In this document: positions 35,327-44,152 of the stretch, piece by piece
Position numbering within the stretch: the stretch's first letter is position 1
Layout of the letters: each line of letters starts with the position of its first letter
Assembly (NCBI RefSeq): GCF_004208535.1
Contig: NZ_SGIS01000001.1
Coordinates: 62,001 to 126,000 of the forward strand
Direction of reading: 5' to 3'
Length of the DNA: 64,000 nucleotides
Source: Sphingomonas populi
Lineage (GTDB): Bacteria; Pseudomonadota; Alphaproteobacteria; Sphingomonadales; Sphingomonadaceae
The notes under the pieces: model-generated
What the model saw: only the letters and a program-made list of their open reading frames with translations
Database searches by the model: none
What the model was told of the DNA's origin: nothing
Made by a program: the position numbers and the translations under genes

Positions 35327-36631
35327 ATGCTGGCAATGGAGGAGACCCCGGTTGGGCGGGAGCGCGCGGCGACGACACGCGGCGGCTACGCTGCGGCGAT
35401 CACGATCACCGTCTGCCTGTTCTTCCTGTGGGGCATGGCCAACAACCTCAACGACATCCTGATCGCGCAATTCAAGAAAGCGTTCGTCCTCACCGATTTC
35501 GCGACCAGCTTCGTCCAGCAGGTCTTCTACCTCGGCTATTTCCTGTTCGCGATTCCCGCCTCGCTGCTGCTGCGCGCGCGCGGCTACAAGGCCGGGATCG
35601 TCACCGGGCTGGTGCTGTACGCGATCGGCGCGTTGCTGTTCTATCCGGCGGCGGCGTCTAGCCAATACGGACTGTTCCTGCTCGCTTTGTTCGTCATCGC
35701 CTCGGGCCTCGCGTTTCTGGAAACGTCGGCCAATCCGCTGATGACCGAGTTGGGCGATGCCACCACCGCCGCGCGCCGGCTCAACTGGGCGCAGGCGGCC
35801 AACCCGATCGGCGCGATCACCGGCATCCTCGTCGGCCGAAACTTCATCCTGTCGGGCATCCGCCATGACGAGGCGACGCTCGCCGGCATGTCGGCGGCGC
35901 AGCGCATCGGCTATTACCGTGCCGAGGTGCAGGCGGTGCAGACGCCGTATCTCATCATCGCGCTGGTGGTGCTCGCCTTCGCGGTCGCCGCGATCGTGGT
36001 GCGCTTTCCCGAAGGCGAGCGTGAGGTCGCCAGCACCGCCCCCCGCCCGCCCTTCTCCGCCGTATTCGGCAAACCGTGGCTGCTGGCGGCGGCGTTCGCG
36101 CAATTCTGCTATGTCGGCGCGCAGGTCGGGCTGTGGAGCTTCACGATCCGCTATGCCGAGGCGAACGTACCCAGCCTTGGCGAGCGTGCCGCCGCCGACA
36201 TGCTGTTCGCCTCGCTCGTACTGTTCGCAATCGGTCGTTTCTCAGGCACGGCGCTGATGGGCCGGGTACGGCCGGCGACACTGCTGCTGGCGTTCTCGAT
36301 CATTTCCTGCGCGCTTGCCGCCATTGCCGCTCTGGCAGGGGGGCAGATCGGCCTGTACGCCTTGGTCGCGGCGAGCTTCTTCATGTCGATCCAGTTCCCC
36401 ACCATCTTCGCGCTTGGCGTGGAAGGTCTCGGGCCACTGCGTCGCGCCGGTGCATCGCTCATCATCATGGCGATCATCGGCGGCGCAGCGCTCACCGCGT
36501 TGATGGGCTGGACTTCGGACCATAGTTCGATCGCGACCGCGATGCTCGTGCCCGCCGTCGCCTTCGTGGCGATCGCCGCTTTCGCCTTCGGCGCGCTGCG
36601 CCGCCCACTCCCATCCAACTCTGGTGATTGA
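35327..36631 (+). CDS. fucP: L-fucose:H+ symporter, FucP-type MFS permease
   Basis: A 434-residue sugar transporter of the FHS family of the major facilitator superfamily, with 12 predicted membrane helices. FucP-type signatures are FFLWGMANNLNDILIAQFKKAFVL in the first helix region, QQVFYLGYFLFAIPASLLL, and ETSANPLMTELG. It should import L-fucose freed by the periplasmic GH95 enzyme. A GAGAGGAAAG ribosome-binding site precedes the ATG. It lies 33 nt after the fuconate dehydratase gene and 3 nt before the dehydrogenase, in one operon. Related hexoses cannot be excluded. Confidence 0.92.
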   Translation: MLAMEETPVGRERAATTRGGYAAAITITVCLFFLWGMANNLNDILIAQFKKAFVLTDFATSFVQQVFYLGYFLFAIPASLLLRARGYKAGIVTGLVLYAIGALLFYPAAASSQYGLFLLALFVIASGLAFLETSANPLMTELGDATTAARRLNWAQAANPIGAITGILVGRNFILSGIRHDEATLAGMSAAQRIGYYRAEVQAVQTPYLIIALVVLAFAVAAIVVRFPEGEREVASTAPRPPFSAVFGKPWLLAAAFAQFCYVGAQVGLWSFTIRYAEANVPSLGERAAADMLFASLVLFAIGRFSGTALMGRVRPATLLLAFSIISCALAAIAALAGGQIGLYALVAASFFMSIQFPTIFALGVEGLGPLRRAGASLIIMAIIGGAALTALMGWTSDHSSIATAMLVPAVAFVAIAAFAFGALRRPLPSNSGD

Positions 36632-36634
36632 TTC

Positions 36635-37645
36635 ATGCACGTCGTAACCTGCTGCGAACCCGGCACGCTTGCCCTCGAAACCCGCGACGCCCCGGTGGCC
36701 GCGCCCGGCGAGGTGCTGGTCCGCATCCGCCGCGTCGGCGTGTGCGGCACCGATTATCACATCTTTCGCGGCACCCAGCCCTATCTCAGCTATCCGCGCG
36801 TGATGGGGCATGAACTGGCCGGCGTGGTCGAGGCGGCGGACGCGGCGAGCGGCTTCGCCGCCGGTACGCCGGTGTGCATCATGCCCTATCTGTTCTGCGG
36901 GCATTGCGTCGCCTGCACCAAGGGCAAGACCAATTGCTGCGTCAACATCCAGGTGCTCGGCGTCCACCGCGACGGCGGCCTCGCCGAACTGCTCGCGATC
37001 GAACCGCGCTACCTGCTCGACGCGAGCGGCCTCACGCTCGATCAGGCGGCGATGGTCGAGTTCCTCGCGATCGGCTACCACGCGGTCAGGCGTGCCGCGC
37101 TGTCTGCCGGCGAACGTGTGCTCGTGGTCGGCGCCGGGCCGATTGGCATGGCGGTCGCGTTGTTCGCGGGCTTGCAGGGCGCGGACGTCACCGTGCTCGA
37201 CGGCAACGCGGGCCGCGCGCGCTTCTGCGTCGACAAGCTCGGCGCCCATGCGGCGGTGGCGCTCGACGCCGAGACGCGGCAGCGGCTCGCCGACATCAGC
37301 GACGGCGCCTTTTTCGACGCGGTGTTCGATGCGACCGGCAACGCCAAGGCGATGGAAACCGGCTTCGGCTATGTCGCGCACGGCGGGCGCTACGTGCTGG
37401 TGTCGGTGGTCGCGGCCGACATCACCTTCAGCGATCCCGAATTCCACAAGCGCGAGACGACGTTGCTCGGCAGCCGCAACGCCACGCTCGACGATTTCGC
37501 GGCGGTGATCACGCTGATCCGCGAAGGCCGGGTGCCGACCGACGCGATGCACACGCACAGCGCCGCGCTCGCCGATCTGCCCGACGTCATCACGCACTGG
37601 ATGGACCCGGCGGCCGGGGTCATCAAGGCGATCGTCGAGGTCTGA
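36635..37645 (+). CDS. Zinc-dependent alcohol dehydrogenase, sugar-pathway type
   Basis: A 336-residue medium-chain dehydrogenase. Catalytic zinc ligands are in RVGVCGTDYH and MGHELAGVVE. The structural-zinc loop has CGHCVACTKGKTNCC. The cofactor fold is VLVVGAGPIGMAVALFAGLQGADV. Position after fucP suggests that it oxidises L-fucose, L-galactonate or a later fucose-pathway intermediate. The known bacterial fucose dehydrogenase and KDF dehydrogenase are more often short-chain enzymes, so the exact step is open. It is followed, tail to tail with one base between, by hemN. Confidence 0.83.
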   Translation: MHVVTCCEPGTLALETRDAPVAAPGEVLVRIRRVGVCGTDYHIFRGTQPYLSYPRVMGHELAGVVEAADAASGFAAGTPVCIMPYLFCGHCVACTKGKTNCCVNIQVLGVHRDGGLAELLAIEPRYLLDASGLTLDQAAMVEFLAIGYHAVRRAALSAGERVLVVGAGPIGMAVALFAGLQGADVTVLDGNAGRARFCVDKLGAHAAVALDAETRQRLADISDGAFFDAVFDATGNAKAMETGFGYVAHGGRYVLVSVVAADITFSDPEFHKRETTLLGSRNATLDDFAAVITLIREGRVPTDAMHTHSAALADLPDVITHWMDPAAGVIKAIVEV

Positions 37646-37646
37646 C

Positions 37647-38990
37647 TCACACCGCGCGGCTGAACCGCTGCGCGTCGGGCTGGCGATAGACATCGAACAC
37701 GGCGGCGACGAGGCGGGCATAGGCCCGGCCCTCGTCCCGCACCGTCACCCGCCAGCCCTGAACGCGCACCAGATCATGCGCCGCAAGATCGCGCAATCCG
37801 CCAAGCGCGCCGTGTAGCGGCCCGAGGCAAGCCCCGTGCGTGCGGGCGAGATCGGACAGATCGACGCTCCCGTCGCACAGCAGCCGCTCGATGATGTCAC
37901 CGCGCAGCCGATCATCGGCGGACCGCACAATCCCGCGCGCGCCGGCCAGACCGCCGTTGGCGGCGCGCAGCCGATACCGGCCGACATGCTTCTCGTTCTG
38001 CACGAGCAGCCCCGGATACTGACTGATCGAGGACGCGCCGAGACCGATGATCGCCTCGCCCGGTTCATCGGTGAAGCCCTGAAAATTGCGCCGCAGCCGC
38101 CCTTCCGTCGCCGCGACCGCGAGGCTGTCGCCAGCTCTGGCGAAATGATCGAACCCGATCGCGGCGTAATCGGCGGCGGTCAGCACATCATGCGCCAGCG
38201 CACTCTGCTGGAAGCGCGCGGCGGCGTCGGGCAACAGTGCGTCGTCGATCATGCGCTGGCGCGGCAACAGGCGCGGCATATGTGCGTAGCCGAACATCGC
38301 GATCCGGTCGGGCGCGAGGTCCAGCGCCAGTTCCAGCGTCTCGGTCAGATCGTCGGCGGTCTGGCCGGGCAGACCATACATCAGGTCGAGGTTCACCGCC
38401 GCTATCCCCGCCGCCCGCAGATCGGCTACGGCGCGCGACACCATCGCATACGGCTGAACGCGGTTGATCTTCTCCTGAATGTGGCGCGCGAAGGTCTGCG
38501 CACCAAGGCTGACTCGCGTCACTCCAGCCGCCACCAGCGCATCGCAATACGCCCGATCGAGCGTGCGTGGGTCGAGTTCGGCGGCGATCTCCAGCCGCTC
38601 GGCACAATCGAACCGCTCGCGCAGCAAATCGGTCAGCGCGATGAAATCCTCTGCTGGCACCGCATTGGGGCTGCCGCCACCAAAATGCACCGCGACGACG
38701 CGCCCGCGCAACCGCGCCGCCACCGCATCGATCTCCTGCGCCAGCGCGGCCAGATACGCCGCCATCCGCTCGGGCCGGCCGATCGCGCCGGTGTTGCAGC
38801 CGCAATACCAGCAAATCTCATGGCAATAGGGGATGTGGACGTAGAGCGACACCGGCGTACCTAGCGCGACGGCGGCCAAAGCTGCGGCCTGATCGGCGAC
38901 GCCGACGCGGTCGTGAAACTCCGCCGCCGTGGGATAGCTGGTGTAGCGCGGTACGGACCGGCTCGCGAGGTCTGGGATATAGCGGTGCAT
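37647..38990 (-). CDS. hemN: Oxygen-independent coproporphyrinogen III oxidase
   Basis: A 447-residue radical SAM enzyme that decarboxylates coproporphyrinogen III to protoporphyrinogen IX when oxygen is scarce. The cluster motif is YCHEICWYCGCNT (CxxxCxxC plus an extra Cys, as in true HemN). VPRYTSYPTA near the N-terminus and HFGGGSPN are also HemN-specific. The start matches known HemN proteins. It is divergent from ompW; two FNR-type boxes lie in between, which fits its anaerobic role. It is distinct from HemW-like proteins, which lack the N-terminal SYPTA part. Confidence 0.95.
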   Translation of the reverse strand: MHRYIPDLASRSVPRYTSYPTAAEFHDRVGVADQAAALAAVALGTPVSLYVHIPYCHEICWYCGCNTGAIGRPERMAAYLAALAQEIDAVAARLRGRVVAVHFGGGSPNAVPAEDFIALTDLLRERFDCAERLEIAAELDPRTLDRAYCDALVAAGVTRVSLGAQTFARHIQEKINRVQPYAMVSRAVADLRAAGIAAVNLDLMYGLPGQTADDLTETLELALDLAPDRIAMFGYAHMPRLLPRQRMIDDALLPDAAARFQQSALAHDVLTAADYAAIGFDHFARAGDSLAVAATEGRLRRNFQGFTDEPGEAIIGLGASSISQYPGLLVQNEKHVGRYRLRAANGGLAGARGIVRSADDRLRGDIIERLLCDGSVDLSDLARTHGACLGPLHGALGGLRDLAAHDLVRVQGWRVTVRDEGRAYARLVAAVFDVYRQPDAQRFSRAV

Positions 38991-39023
38991 ACACTCTGGT
39001 CGCAGGGCCTTGCGCGACCATCC

Positions 39024-39037
39024 TTGATCCCGGTCAA
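39024..39037. promoter_or_regulatory. FNR/FixK-type box, hemN-ompW promoter region
   Basis: TTGAT-CCCG-GTCAA, a near-perfect FNR-family site. It lies 34-47 bp upstream of the hemN start codon on the minus strand and about 90 bp before ompW. Confidence 0.85.
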
Positions 39038-39055
39038 ATCCGGCGGCCCGGCGAT

Positions 39056-39069
39056 TTGCGCTGGATCAA
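39056..39069. promoter_or_regulatory. Second FNR-type box, hemN-ompW promoter region
   Basis: TTGCG-CTGG-ATCAA; one half-site is exact, the other matches 3 of 5. Its centre is about 65 bp before the ompW ATG, so class II placement at -41.5 would leave a leader of about 24 nt. Confidence 0.6.
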
Positions 39070-39127
39070 TGTTGCCGCACCGCCCCGGTCCTAGCCCGGC
39101 CCCACCAACCAGATGGGGAACCAGAAA

Positions 39128-39784
39128 ATGCGTATCATCACCGCCCTCGCGCTCACCGCTGCGGCCTGTGCCGCGATGCCGGCCCAGGCCCAGGAGAAGG
39201 GCGACGTGCTGATGCGCGTCCGCGCGATCATGGTCTCGCCAAACGAGAAATCCGGCGGCGTCGAGCCGACCTTCCCGGGCGCCCGCGTCGGTGTGACCGA
39301 CAGCTACGCGCCCGAAGTCGATTTCACCTACATGCTGACCGATCATATCGGCACCGAGTTGATCCTCGCCACCACCAAGCATGACGTGCAGGGCCGCGCC
39401 GCGCTGGCCGGAATCGACAAGCTCGCCGGAACCTGGGTGCTGCCGCCGACGCTGACGCTGCAATATCACTTCGCCGCGCCGCACGCCAAGGTCCGGCCCT
39501 ATGTCGGCGCGGGTGTGAACTACACGATCTTCTATTCGTCCAAGGCGAGCGGCGCGCTCAATGCAGCGATCGGGGACACCACAGTCCACCTCAAGGACAG
39601 CTTCGGCTATGCGCTTCAGGCCGGCGTCGATGTCAACATCACCCGCAAGGTCTTCGCCAATCTCGACGTAAAATATATCGACATGGACACGACCGCCCGG
39701 CTCCGCACTGGCGGCGCGACCAACAGCGTCAAGGTCAGCATCGATCCCTTGGTGTTCGGCATCGGCATCGGCCTCCGGCTTTGA
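39128..39784 (+). CDS. ompW: Outer membrane protein OmpW
   Basis: A 218-residue eight-stranded barrel of the OmpW family. A signal peptide (MRIITALALTAAACAAMPAQA) is followed by GDVLMRVRAIMVSPNEKSGG and DFTYMLTDHIGTELILATTKHDV, family hallmarks. The C-terminus ends in GIGIGLRL with a membrane-assembly type ending. In other bacteria OmpW is strongly FNR-controlled and moves small hydrophobic molecules. ATG 39128 gives the correct signal peptide. The FNR-type box at 39056 is well placed for activation. Confidence 0.93.
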   Translation: MRIITALALTAAACAAMPAQAQEKGDVLMRVRAIMVSPNEKSGGVEPTFPGARVGVTDSYAPEVDFTYMLTDHIGTELILATTKHDVQGRAALAGIDKLAGTWVLPPTLTLQYHFAAPHAKVRPYVGAGVNYTIFYSSKASGALNAAIGDTTVHLKDSFGYALQAGVDVNITRKVFANLDVKYIDMDTTARLRTGGATNSVKVSIDPLVFGIGIGLRL

Positions 39785-39802
39785 CCCGGCGCGCGCACGG
39801 CT

Positions 39803-39816
39803 TTGACATGGGTCAA
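39803..39816. promoter_or_regulatory. Perfect FNR/FixK-type box
   Basis: TTGAC-ATGG-GTCAA, a perfectly palindromic FNR-family site, 48-61 bp before the ATG of the hemerythrin-like gene. Class II placement would give a start about 13 nt before the ATG, just including the AAGGAGAG ribosome-binding site. Confidence 0.82.
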
Positions 39817-39863
39817 CGCCGTGCGCGCCCCAGCCGCCGAAATGGCAGGCAAGGAGAGCCTGC

Positions 39864-40400
39864 ATGCACGACCCTGACAGTTTGGGCGGTAGCCGCCTCC
39901 CCTTCGCGCGCTGGCATGTGATCGACGAGATCGACCTGATCGGTCTCGTCGCGGATCATGCCGCCACCGAACGGCTCTGCATGCGGCTCGAAGCCTGCGC
40001 GGACCAACTCCCCGAACGCCCTGCCCCCGCCGAGAGCGACGCTCTATGCGCCGCGCTTCAGTCGCGCATCCTCGATCACGTCAACCGCGAGGACCGGCTG
40101 CTCGCCGCGATGTTCGCGCAGGATCTGCGCGATCCGCTCTGTCGCGCGCTGCTCGACCACATCCACACACGCCACGTCGCCTGCACGGTGCTCGCGCAGG
40201 ATCTGATCGCGGCGATCGACGCCACCGCGCCCGGACACCGCACGATCTGCCCGGAGGCGCTCGGCTATATGCTACGCTGCTTCTTCGAGGGGTGCCGCGC
40301 GGTGATGGCGCTTGAGGAACTGGCGATCCTCGCGCTCGCCGGCACGCGGCTCACGCGCGAAGCGCGCGCGCTCCTTGCCCACCGGCTCGGCACCGCCTGA
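39864..40400 (+). CDS. Hemerythrin-like (HHE) cation-binding protein
   Basis: A 178-residue all-helical protein with histidines spaced as in HHE domains: ADHAATE (about 31), DHVNREDRLL (about 72-77), and HIHTRH (about 99-104), plus acidic residues in ALEELAIL. Such proteins bind oxygen, NO or iron, and often respond to oxygen. An AAGGAGAG site precedes the ATG. It sits between ompW and the FNR-type regulator and has a perfect FNR box upstream. The hemerythrin call rests on motif spacing and context and is moderate. Confidence 0.65.
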   Translation: MHDPDSLGGSRLPFARWHVIDEIDLIGLVADHAATERLCMRLEACADQLPERPAPAESDALCAALQSRILDHVNREDRLLAAMFAQDLRDPLCRALLDHIHTRHVACTVLAQDLIAAIDATAPGHRTICPEALGYMLRCFFEGCRAVMALEELAILALAGTRLTREARALLAHRLGTA

Positions 40401-40406
40401 CCCTGC

Positions 40407-41111
40407 TCAGGCCGGCTCGGCCTTCGCCTGCAGCGCAGCCCGGTCGCGGATCGTCACACCGCGCGCGCCCGGCAGCGCGATCAGCCCCGCCGCCTTCAAC
40501 TTGGTCAACTGCCGGCTCACCGTCTCGATCGTCAGCCCCAGTACGTCGGCGATCTGCCCGCGCGTCAGCGGCAGATCGAACGTCAGCGGGCCGGAGGCGG
40601 TGGCGCGGCACCCAGCACTGCCGGCGCGATCCGCCATGCCGAGCAGGAAGCCGGCGATCTTCTCCTCCGCCGAGTTGCGCGCGAGCATCAGCATCCGCCC
40701 ACGCGCTTCCTCCAGCGCCGAGAAGGTGCGCTGGAGCAGCATCCGCTCCATCCGCACATGATCCTCCAGCACGCGTTCGAACGGCTTGCGCGGAAACACG
40801 CACAATTCGGCGTCGGTCAGCGCGGTGACGGTGAAATCCGATTTTTCGGCATAGGGCCGCCCGACGAAATCGGCGGGATAGAGCAGGCCGACAATCTGCT
40901 CGCGGCCATCGGCGGTCGAGGCGCTGAGCTTGAGGACGCCCGCCAGCAAATTCGCACAGACGATGCTCTCGTCACCCGCCCAGATCACCGTCTCGCCGCG
41001 CGCGACAGTCTGGCGGCGGCCGAGCGAGTTCAGCGCGATCAGCTCCGCGTCGGTCAGGCTCCCACAGAGCGACTGATCCCGCACGGCGCACTCTACGCAG
41101 ATGTCGGTCAT
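40407..41111 (-). CDS. fnr: FNR-type oxygen-sensing transcription regulator
   Basis: A 234-residue Crp/Fnr regulator. Cysteines C5, C8 and C16 near the N-terminus (ICVECAVRDQSLC) and C104 in DAELCVFP match the four [4Fe-4S] ligands of FNR, so direct oxygen sensing is likely. A cyclic-nucleotide-like domain and dimer helix precede the C-terminal helix-turn-helix with TIETVSRQLTKLK; the E-SR residues read TTGAT/TTGAC half-sites. Matching boxes occur at 39024, 39056, 39803 and 44153, so hemN, ompW, the hemerythrin-like gene and the cyd genes are predicted targets. ATG 41111 is chosen; 41117 is an alternative. Confidence 0.93.
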   Translation of the reverse strand: MTDICVECAVRDQSLCGSLTDAELIALNSLGRRQTVARGETVIWAGDESIVCANLLAGVLKLSASTADGREQIVGLLYPADFVGRPYAEKSDFTVTALTDAELCVFPRKPFERVLEDHVRMERMLLQRTFSALEEARGRMLMLARNSAEEKIAGFLLGMADRAGSAGCRATASGPLTFDLPLTRGQIADVLGLTIETVSRQLTKLKAAGLIALPGARGVTIRDRAALQAKAEPA

Positions 41112-41181
41112 GAACATGCCCCCTTATAGGGGACATCGCGCCGTTTGTCTTGCGATCGTATCGTTTCGCCGATGGACAAAA

Positions 41182-41207
41182 GGACCGACGTCTCACGACG
41201 CCGGTCC
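41182..41207 (-). terminator. Rho-independent terminator of the cyd operon
   Basis: An 11-bp stem (GGACCGACGTC / GACGCCGGTCC, one mismatch) with a 4-nt loop. On the minus strand it is followed by TTTTGTCC. It lies just after the cydX stop, so it ends cydABX transcription. Confidence 0.75.
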
Positions 41208-41212
41208 GATCG

Positions 41213-41335
41213 TCACTGGTGGCTGATCGCGTCCTCGTCATCCTCGATCGGCAACGAGAATTCGTGCCAGATGCCGTTGAGAACCCCGAACACCACCGCC
41301 AGGCCAAGACCCAGCACCCATGTAAAATACCACAT
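41213..41335 (-). CDS. cydX: CydX, small subunit of cytochrome bd oxidase
   Basis: A 40-residue protein read on the minus strand right after cydB: MWYFTWVLGLGLAVVFGVLN then an acidic tail. The N-terminal MWYF-W and the single transmembrane helix are the CydX signature. CydX stabilises haem binding in the CydAB oxidase. It is 18 nt downstream of cydB and followed by a terminator, completing the cydABX operon. Confidence 0.93.
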   Translation of the reverse strand: MWYFTWVLGLGLAVVFGVLNGIWHEFSLPIEDDEDAISHQ

Positions 41336-41353
41336 CGCTTGATCCTTTTCGGG

Positions 41354-42493
41354 TCAGTAGAAATCGGGGTTGGTGCGGACCTCTTCCGTAGTGACGCGCC
41401 CCCACATCACCTTGAACGCCCAGCTCGTGTAGGCGAGCACGATCGGCAGGAAGACCACCGTCACGAACACCATGATGCCGAGCGTCTTGGCGGTGGAAGA
41501 GGCGTTCCACACCGTCAGGCTCGAATGCATGTCGATGCTGGAGGGCAGAATGTACGGGAACATCGACAGGCCGACCGTCGAGATGATCCCCACCGTCGAT
41601 AGCGACGATCCGGCGAAGGCGAGCGGCTCCGAACTGCGGCGGATGCCGACCAGCGCGAGCGCGGCGCCCGCGAAGCCAAGCACCGGCGCGATCATCATCC
41701 ACGGGTGGATGGTGTAATTGACCAGCCACGCGCCCGCGAACGGCTCGCTGGTGGTGCGTAGCGGGTTGGACTGGCCGAACGGATCGATCGTCGTGACGAT
41801 CCGGTAGCCGATCTTGGTGAAGGCGACGAATGCCCACCCACCGGCAAACAGCAGGATCGAGGCGATCCCCGCGACCGTGCCGAACCGCTTGGCACGGGCA
41901 TGGACCGGGCCATGCTCGACCTTGATCGCGATCCAGGCCGAACCGTGCAGCACCAGCATCGCCACCGACAACAGCCCGCACAGCAAAGTGAACGGCGTGA
42001 ACAGCCCAAGCAGGCCGCCCTCGTAGAACGACCGCAGGTCGCTATCGAGCCGAAACGGCGCACCCGACAGCACGTTGCCGACCGCAACGCCGAACACCAG
42101 CGCGGGCACCAACCCACCGACGAACAGCGCATAATCCCACCGCGAACGCCACGCCGGGTCTTCCCGCTTGGATCGGTACTTGAAGCCGACCGGCCGCAGG
42201 ATCAGCGCCGCCAGCACCAGGAACATCGCGAGATAAAAGCCCGAGAAGCTCACCGCATAGACGAACGGCCATGCCGCGAAGATCGCGCCGCCGCCGGTGA
42301 TGAACCACACGAAATTGCCTTCCCAGTTCGGCCCGACGGTGTTGATCACCATCCGCCGTTCGGAGTCGGTCTTGGCGACCCAGGGCAGCAGCGCCGCCAC
42401 CCCGAGATCATAGCCGTCGGTCAGCGCGAAGCCGATCAGCAGCACCCCCATCAGCACCCACCAGATCAGGCGCAGGTTTTCATAATCGAACAT
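41354..42493 (-). CDS. cydB: Cytochrome bd quinol oxidase subunit II
   Basis: A 379-residue membrane subunit with about nine helices. The N-terminal LRLIWWVLMGVLLIGFALTDGYDLG is diagnostic of CydB; W/D residues in FALTDGYDLGVAALLPW line the membrane interior. With CydA and CydX it reduces oxygen at low concentration using quinol, without pumping protons. It follows cydA by 14 nt. Full length for the family. Confidence 0.96.
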   Translation of the reverse strand: MFDYENLRLIWWVLMGVLLIGFALTDGYDLGVAALLPWVAKTDSERRMVINTVGPNWEGNFVWFITGGGAIFAAWPFVYAVSFSGFYLAMFLVLAALILRPVGFKYRSKREDPAWRSRWDYALFVGGLVPALVFGVAVGNVLSGAPFRLDSDLRSFYEGGLLGLFTPFTLLCGLLSVAMLVLHGSAWIAIKVEHGPVHARAKRFGTVAGIASILLFAGGWAFVAFTKIGYRIVTTIDPFGQSNPLRTTSEPFAGAWLVNYTIHPWMMIAPVLGFAGAALALVGIRRSSEPLAFAGSSLSTVGIISTVGLSMFPYILPSSIDMHSSLTVWNASSTAKTLGIMVFVTVVFLPIVLAYTSWAFKVMWGRVTTEEVRTNPDFY

Positions 42494-42507
42494 GGTCTAT
42501 GTCCCTT

Positions 42508-44079
42508 TCAAGCGGCCAATGGGGTCGCGGGGAGCGTGCCGGGTTCCGGCTGCGGATCGTCGTGGTGCTCGAACGGCCCCTTCTTGATCGACGTGAGCAT
42601 CAGCCGCACCTCGATGACCGCCAGCACGCCGTACAGCGCGGTGAAGCCGAAGATGGTCGTCCACAGCGCCCCGCGTGACAGCGAGGATGCGGCGAGGAAG
42701 GTCGGCAACACGCCTTCGATTGCCCACGGTTGACGGCCGATCTCGGCCAGGATCCAGCCAAGCTCGATCGCCACCCACGGCAGCGGTATCGAGAACAGGG
42801 CGAGCCGCAGGAACCAGCGCGTGCTGTCATGCCGCCGCAGGCTGGCGAGCACGAACGCGGTGGCGAACAGCGCGATCATGTAGAAGCCGATGAACGCCAT
42901 GATCCGGAAGCTCCAGAACATCAGCGGCACGTTGGGCACGACATCCCACGCCGTCTTGGCGATCAGCGCCGGACTGGCGGTGCGAGGGTCGGCGACATGC
43001 GCCTTCAGGAGCAGCGCATAACCGAGATCGCGCTTATGCGCCTCGAACCGCGCCCGCTCGGCTACATTGGCGGGATCGACCTTGAGCTTCTGCACCGCGT
43101 CATAGGCGATCACGCCCGAGGTGATCCGCTCCTGCGCCTTGAGCACCAGTTCCGACATGCCCGTCACCTCCTTGTCGAGGCTGCGGGTCGCGATCAGACC
43201 GAGCACCCAGGGCACTTCGACCGCATAGCGCGTGGTGTGCGTGGTGGTGTCGGGCAGGCCGAACAGCGTGAGTCCGGCCGGTGCCGGCGCGGTATGCCAA
43301 GCCGATTCGATCGCGGCGAGTTTCATCTTCTGGTTGTCGGTCAGCGCATAGCCGCTCTCGTCACCCAGCACGACGACCGACAGCGACGATAACAGCCCGA
43401 ACGCGGCCGCCACCGCCATCGAGCGTTTGGCGACGCCCCGGTACTTGCCTTTCAGGAGATAAAAAGCGGAGACGCCGAGCACGAACACTGATGCACAGAC
43501 ATAGCCGGCGCTGACGGTGTGGACGAACTTGGCCTGCGCGATCGGGTTGAACAGCACCTGCCCGAAATCCGCCACTTCCATCCGCATCGTTTCCGGGTTG
43601 AACTGCGCGCCGACCGGATTCTGCATCCAGCCGTTGGCGATCAGAATCCACAGCGCCGAAAGGTTGGTGCCGAGCGCGACCAGGAAGGTGACGACCAGAT
43701 GCCCGAGCTTCGACAGCCGGTTCCAGCCGAAGAACATCACGCCGACCATCGTCGCTTCGAGGAAGAACGCCATCAGCCCCTCAATCGCGAGCGGCGCGCC
43801 GAAGATGTCGCCGACATAATGCGAGAAATACGACCAGTTGGTGCCGAACTCGAACTCCATCGTCAGCCCGGTCGAGACGCCGAGCACGAAGTTGATCGCG
43901 AACAGCCGCCCCCAGAAGCGCGTGATGACGCGCCAGATCGGCCGGTTGGTCATCACATACACCGATTCCATGATGACGAGCATGAAGCTCAGCCCCAGGG
44001 TCAGCGGCACGAACAGGAAATGGTAGAGCGCGGTCAGTGCGAATTGCAGCCGCGACAGGTCGATAACACCCGGATCCAT
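42508..44079 (-). CDS. cydA: Cytochrome bd quinol oxidase subunit I
   Basis: A 523-residue haem-bearing subunit. Ligands expected of the family are visible: H20 in LTALYHFLFVPLTLG (haem d/b595 side), the histidine in AKFVHTVSAGYV and the methionine in MFWSFRIMAF (haem b558). The quinol-binding Q-loop region lies between about 230 and 330. The true start is ATG 44079 (MDPGVIDLSRLQFAL); upstream open frame to 44196 runs through the promoter. A perfect FNR-type box is 75-88 bp upstream, centred 80 bp from the ATG. Confidence 0.97.
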   Translation of the reverse strand: MDPGVIDLSRLQFALTALYHFLFVPLTLGLSFMLVIMESVYVMTNRPIWRVITRFWGRLFAINFVLGVSTGLTMEFEFGTNWSYFSHYVGDIFGAPLAIEGLMAFFLEATMVGVMFFGWNRLSKLGHLVVTFLVALGTNLSALWILIANGWMQNPVGAQFNPETMRMEVADFGQVLFNPIAQAKFVHTVSAGYVCASVFVLGVSAFYLLKGKYRGVAKRSMAVAAAFGLLSSLSVVVLGDESGYALTDNQKMKLAAIESAWHTAPAPAGLTLFGLPDTTTHTTRYAVEVPWVLGLIATRSLDKEVTGMSELVLKAQERITSGVIAYDAVQKLKVDPANVAERARFEAHKRDLGYALLLKAHVADPRTASPALIAKTAWDVVPNVPLMFWSFRIMAFIGFYMIALFATAFVLASLRRHDSTRWFLRLALFSIPLPWVAIELGWILAEIGRQPWAIEGVLPTFLAASSLSRGALWTTIFGFTALYGVLAVIEVRLMLTSIKKGPFEHHDDPQPEPGTLPATPLAA

Positions 44080-44152
44080 AGCTTGAGTCTCCCCGCGAGG
44101 CCGGGCTGGCCCCAAGTTGCCAGCGGGGTAGGCGCGGGTGCCGGCAGCGACA

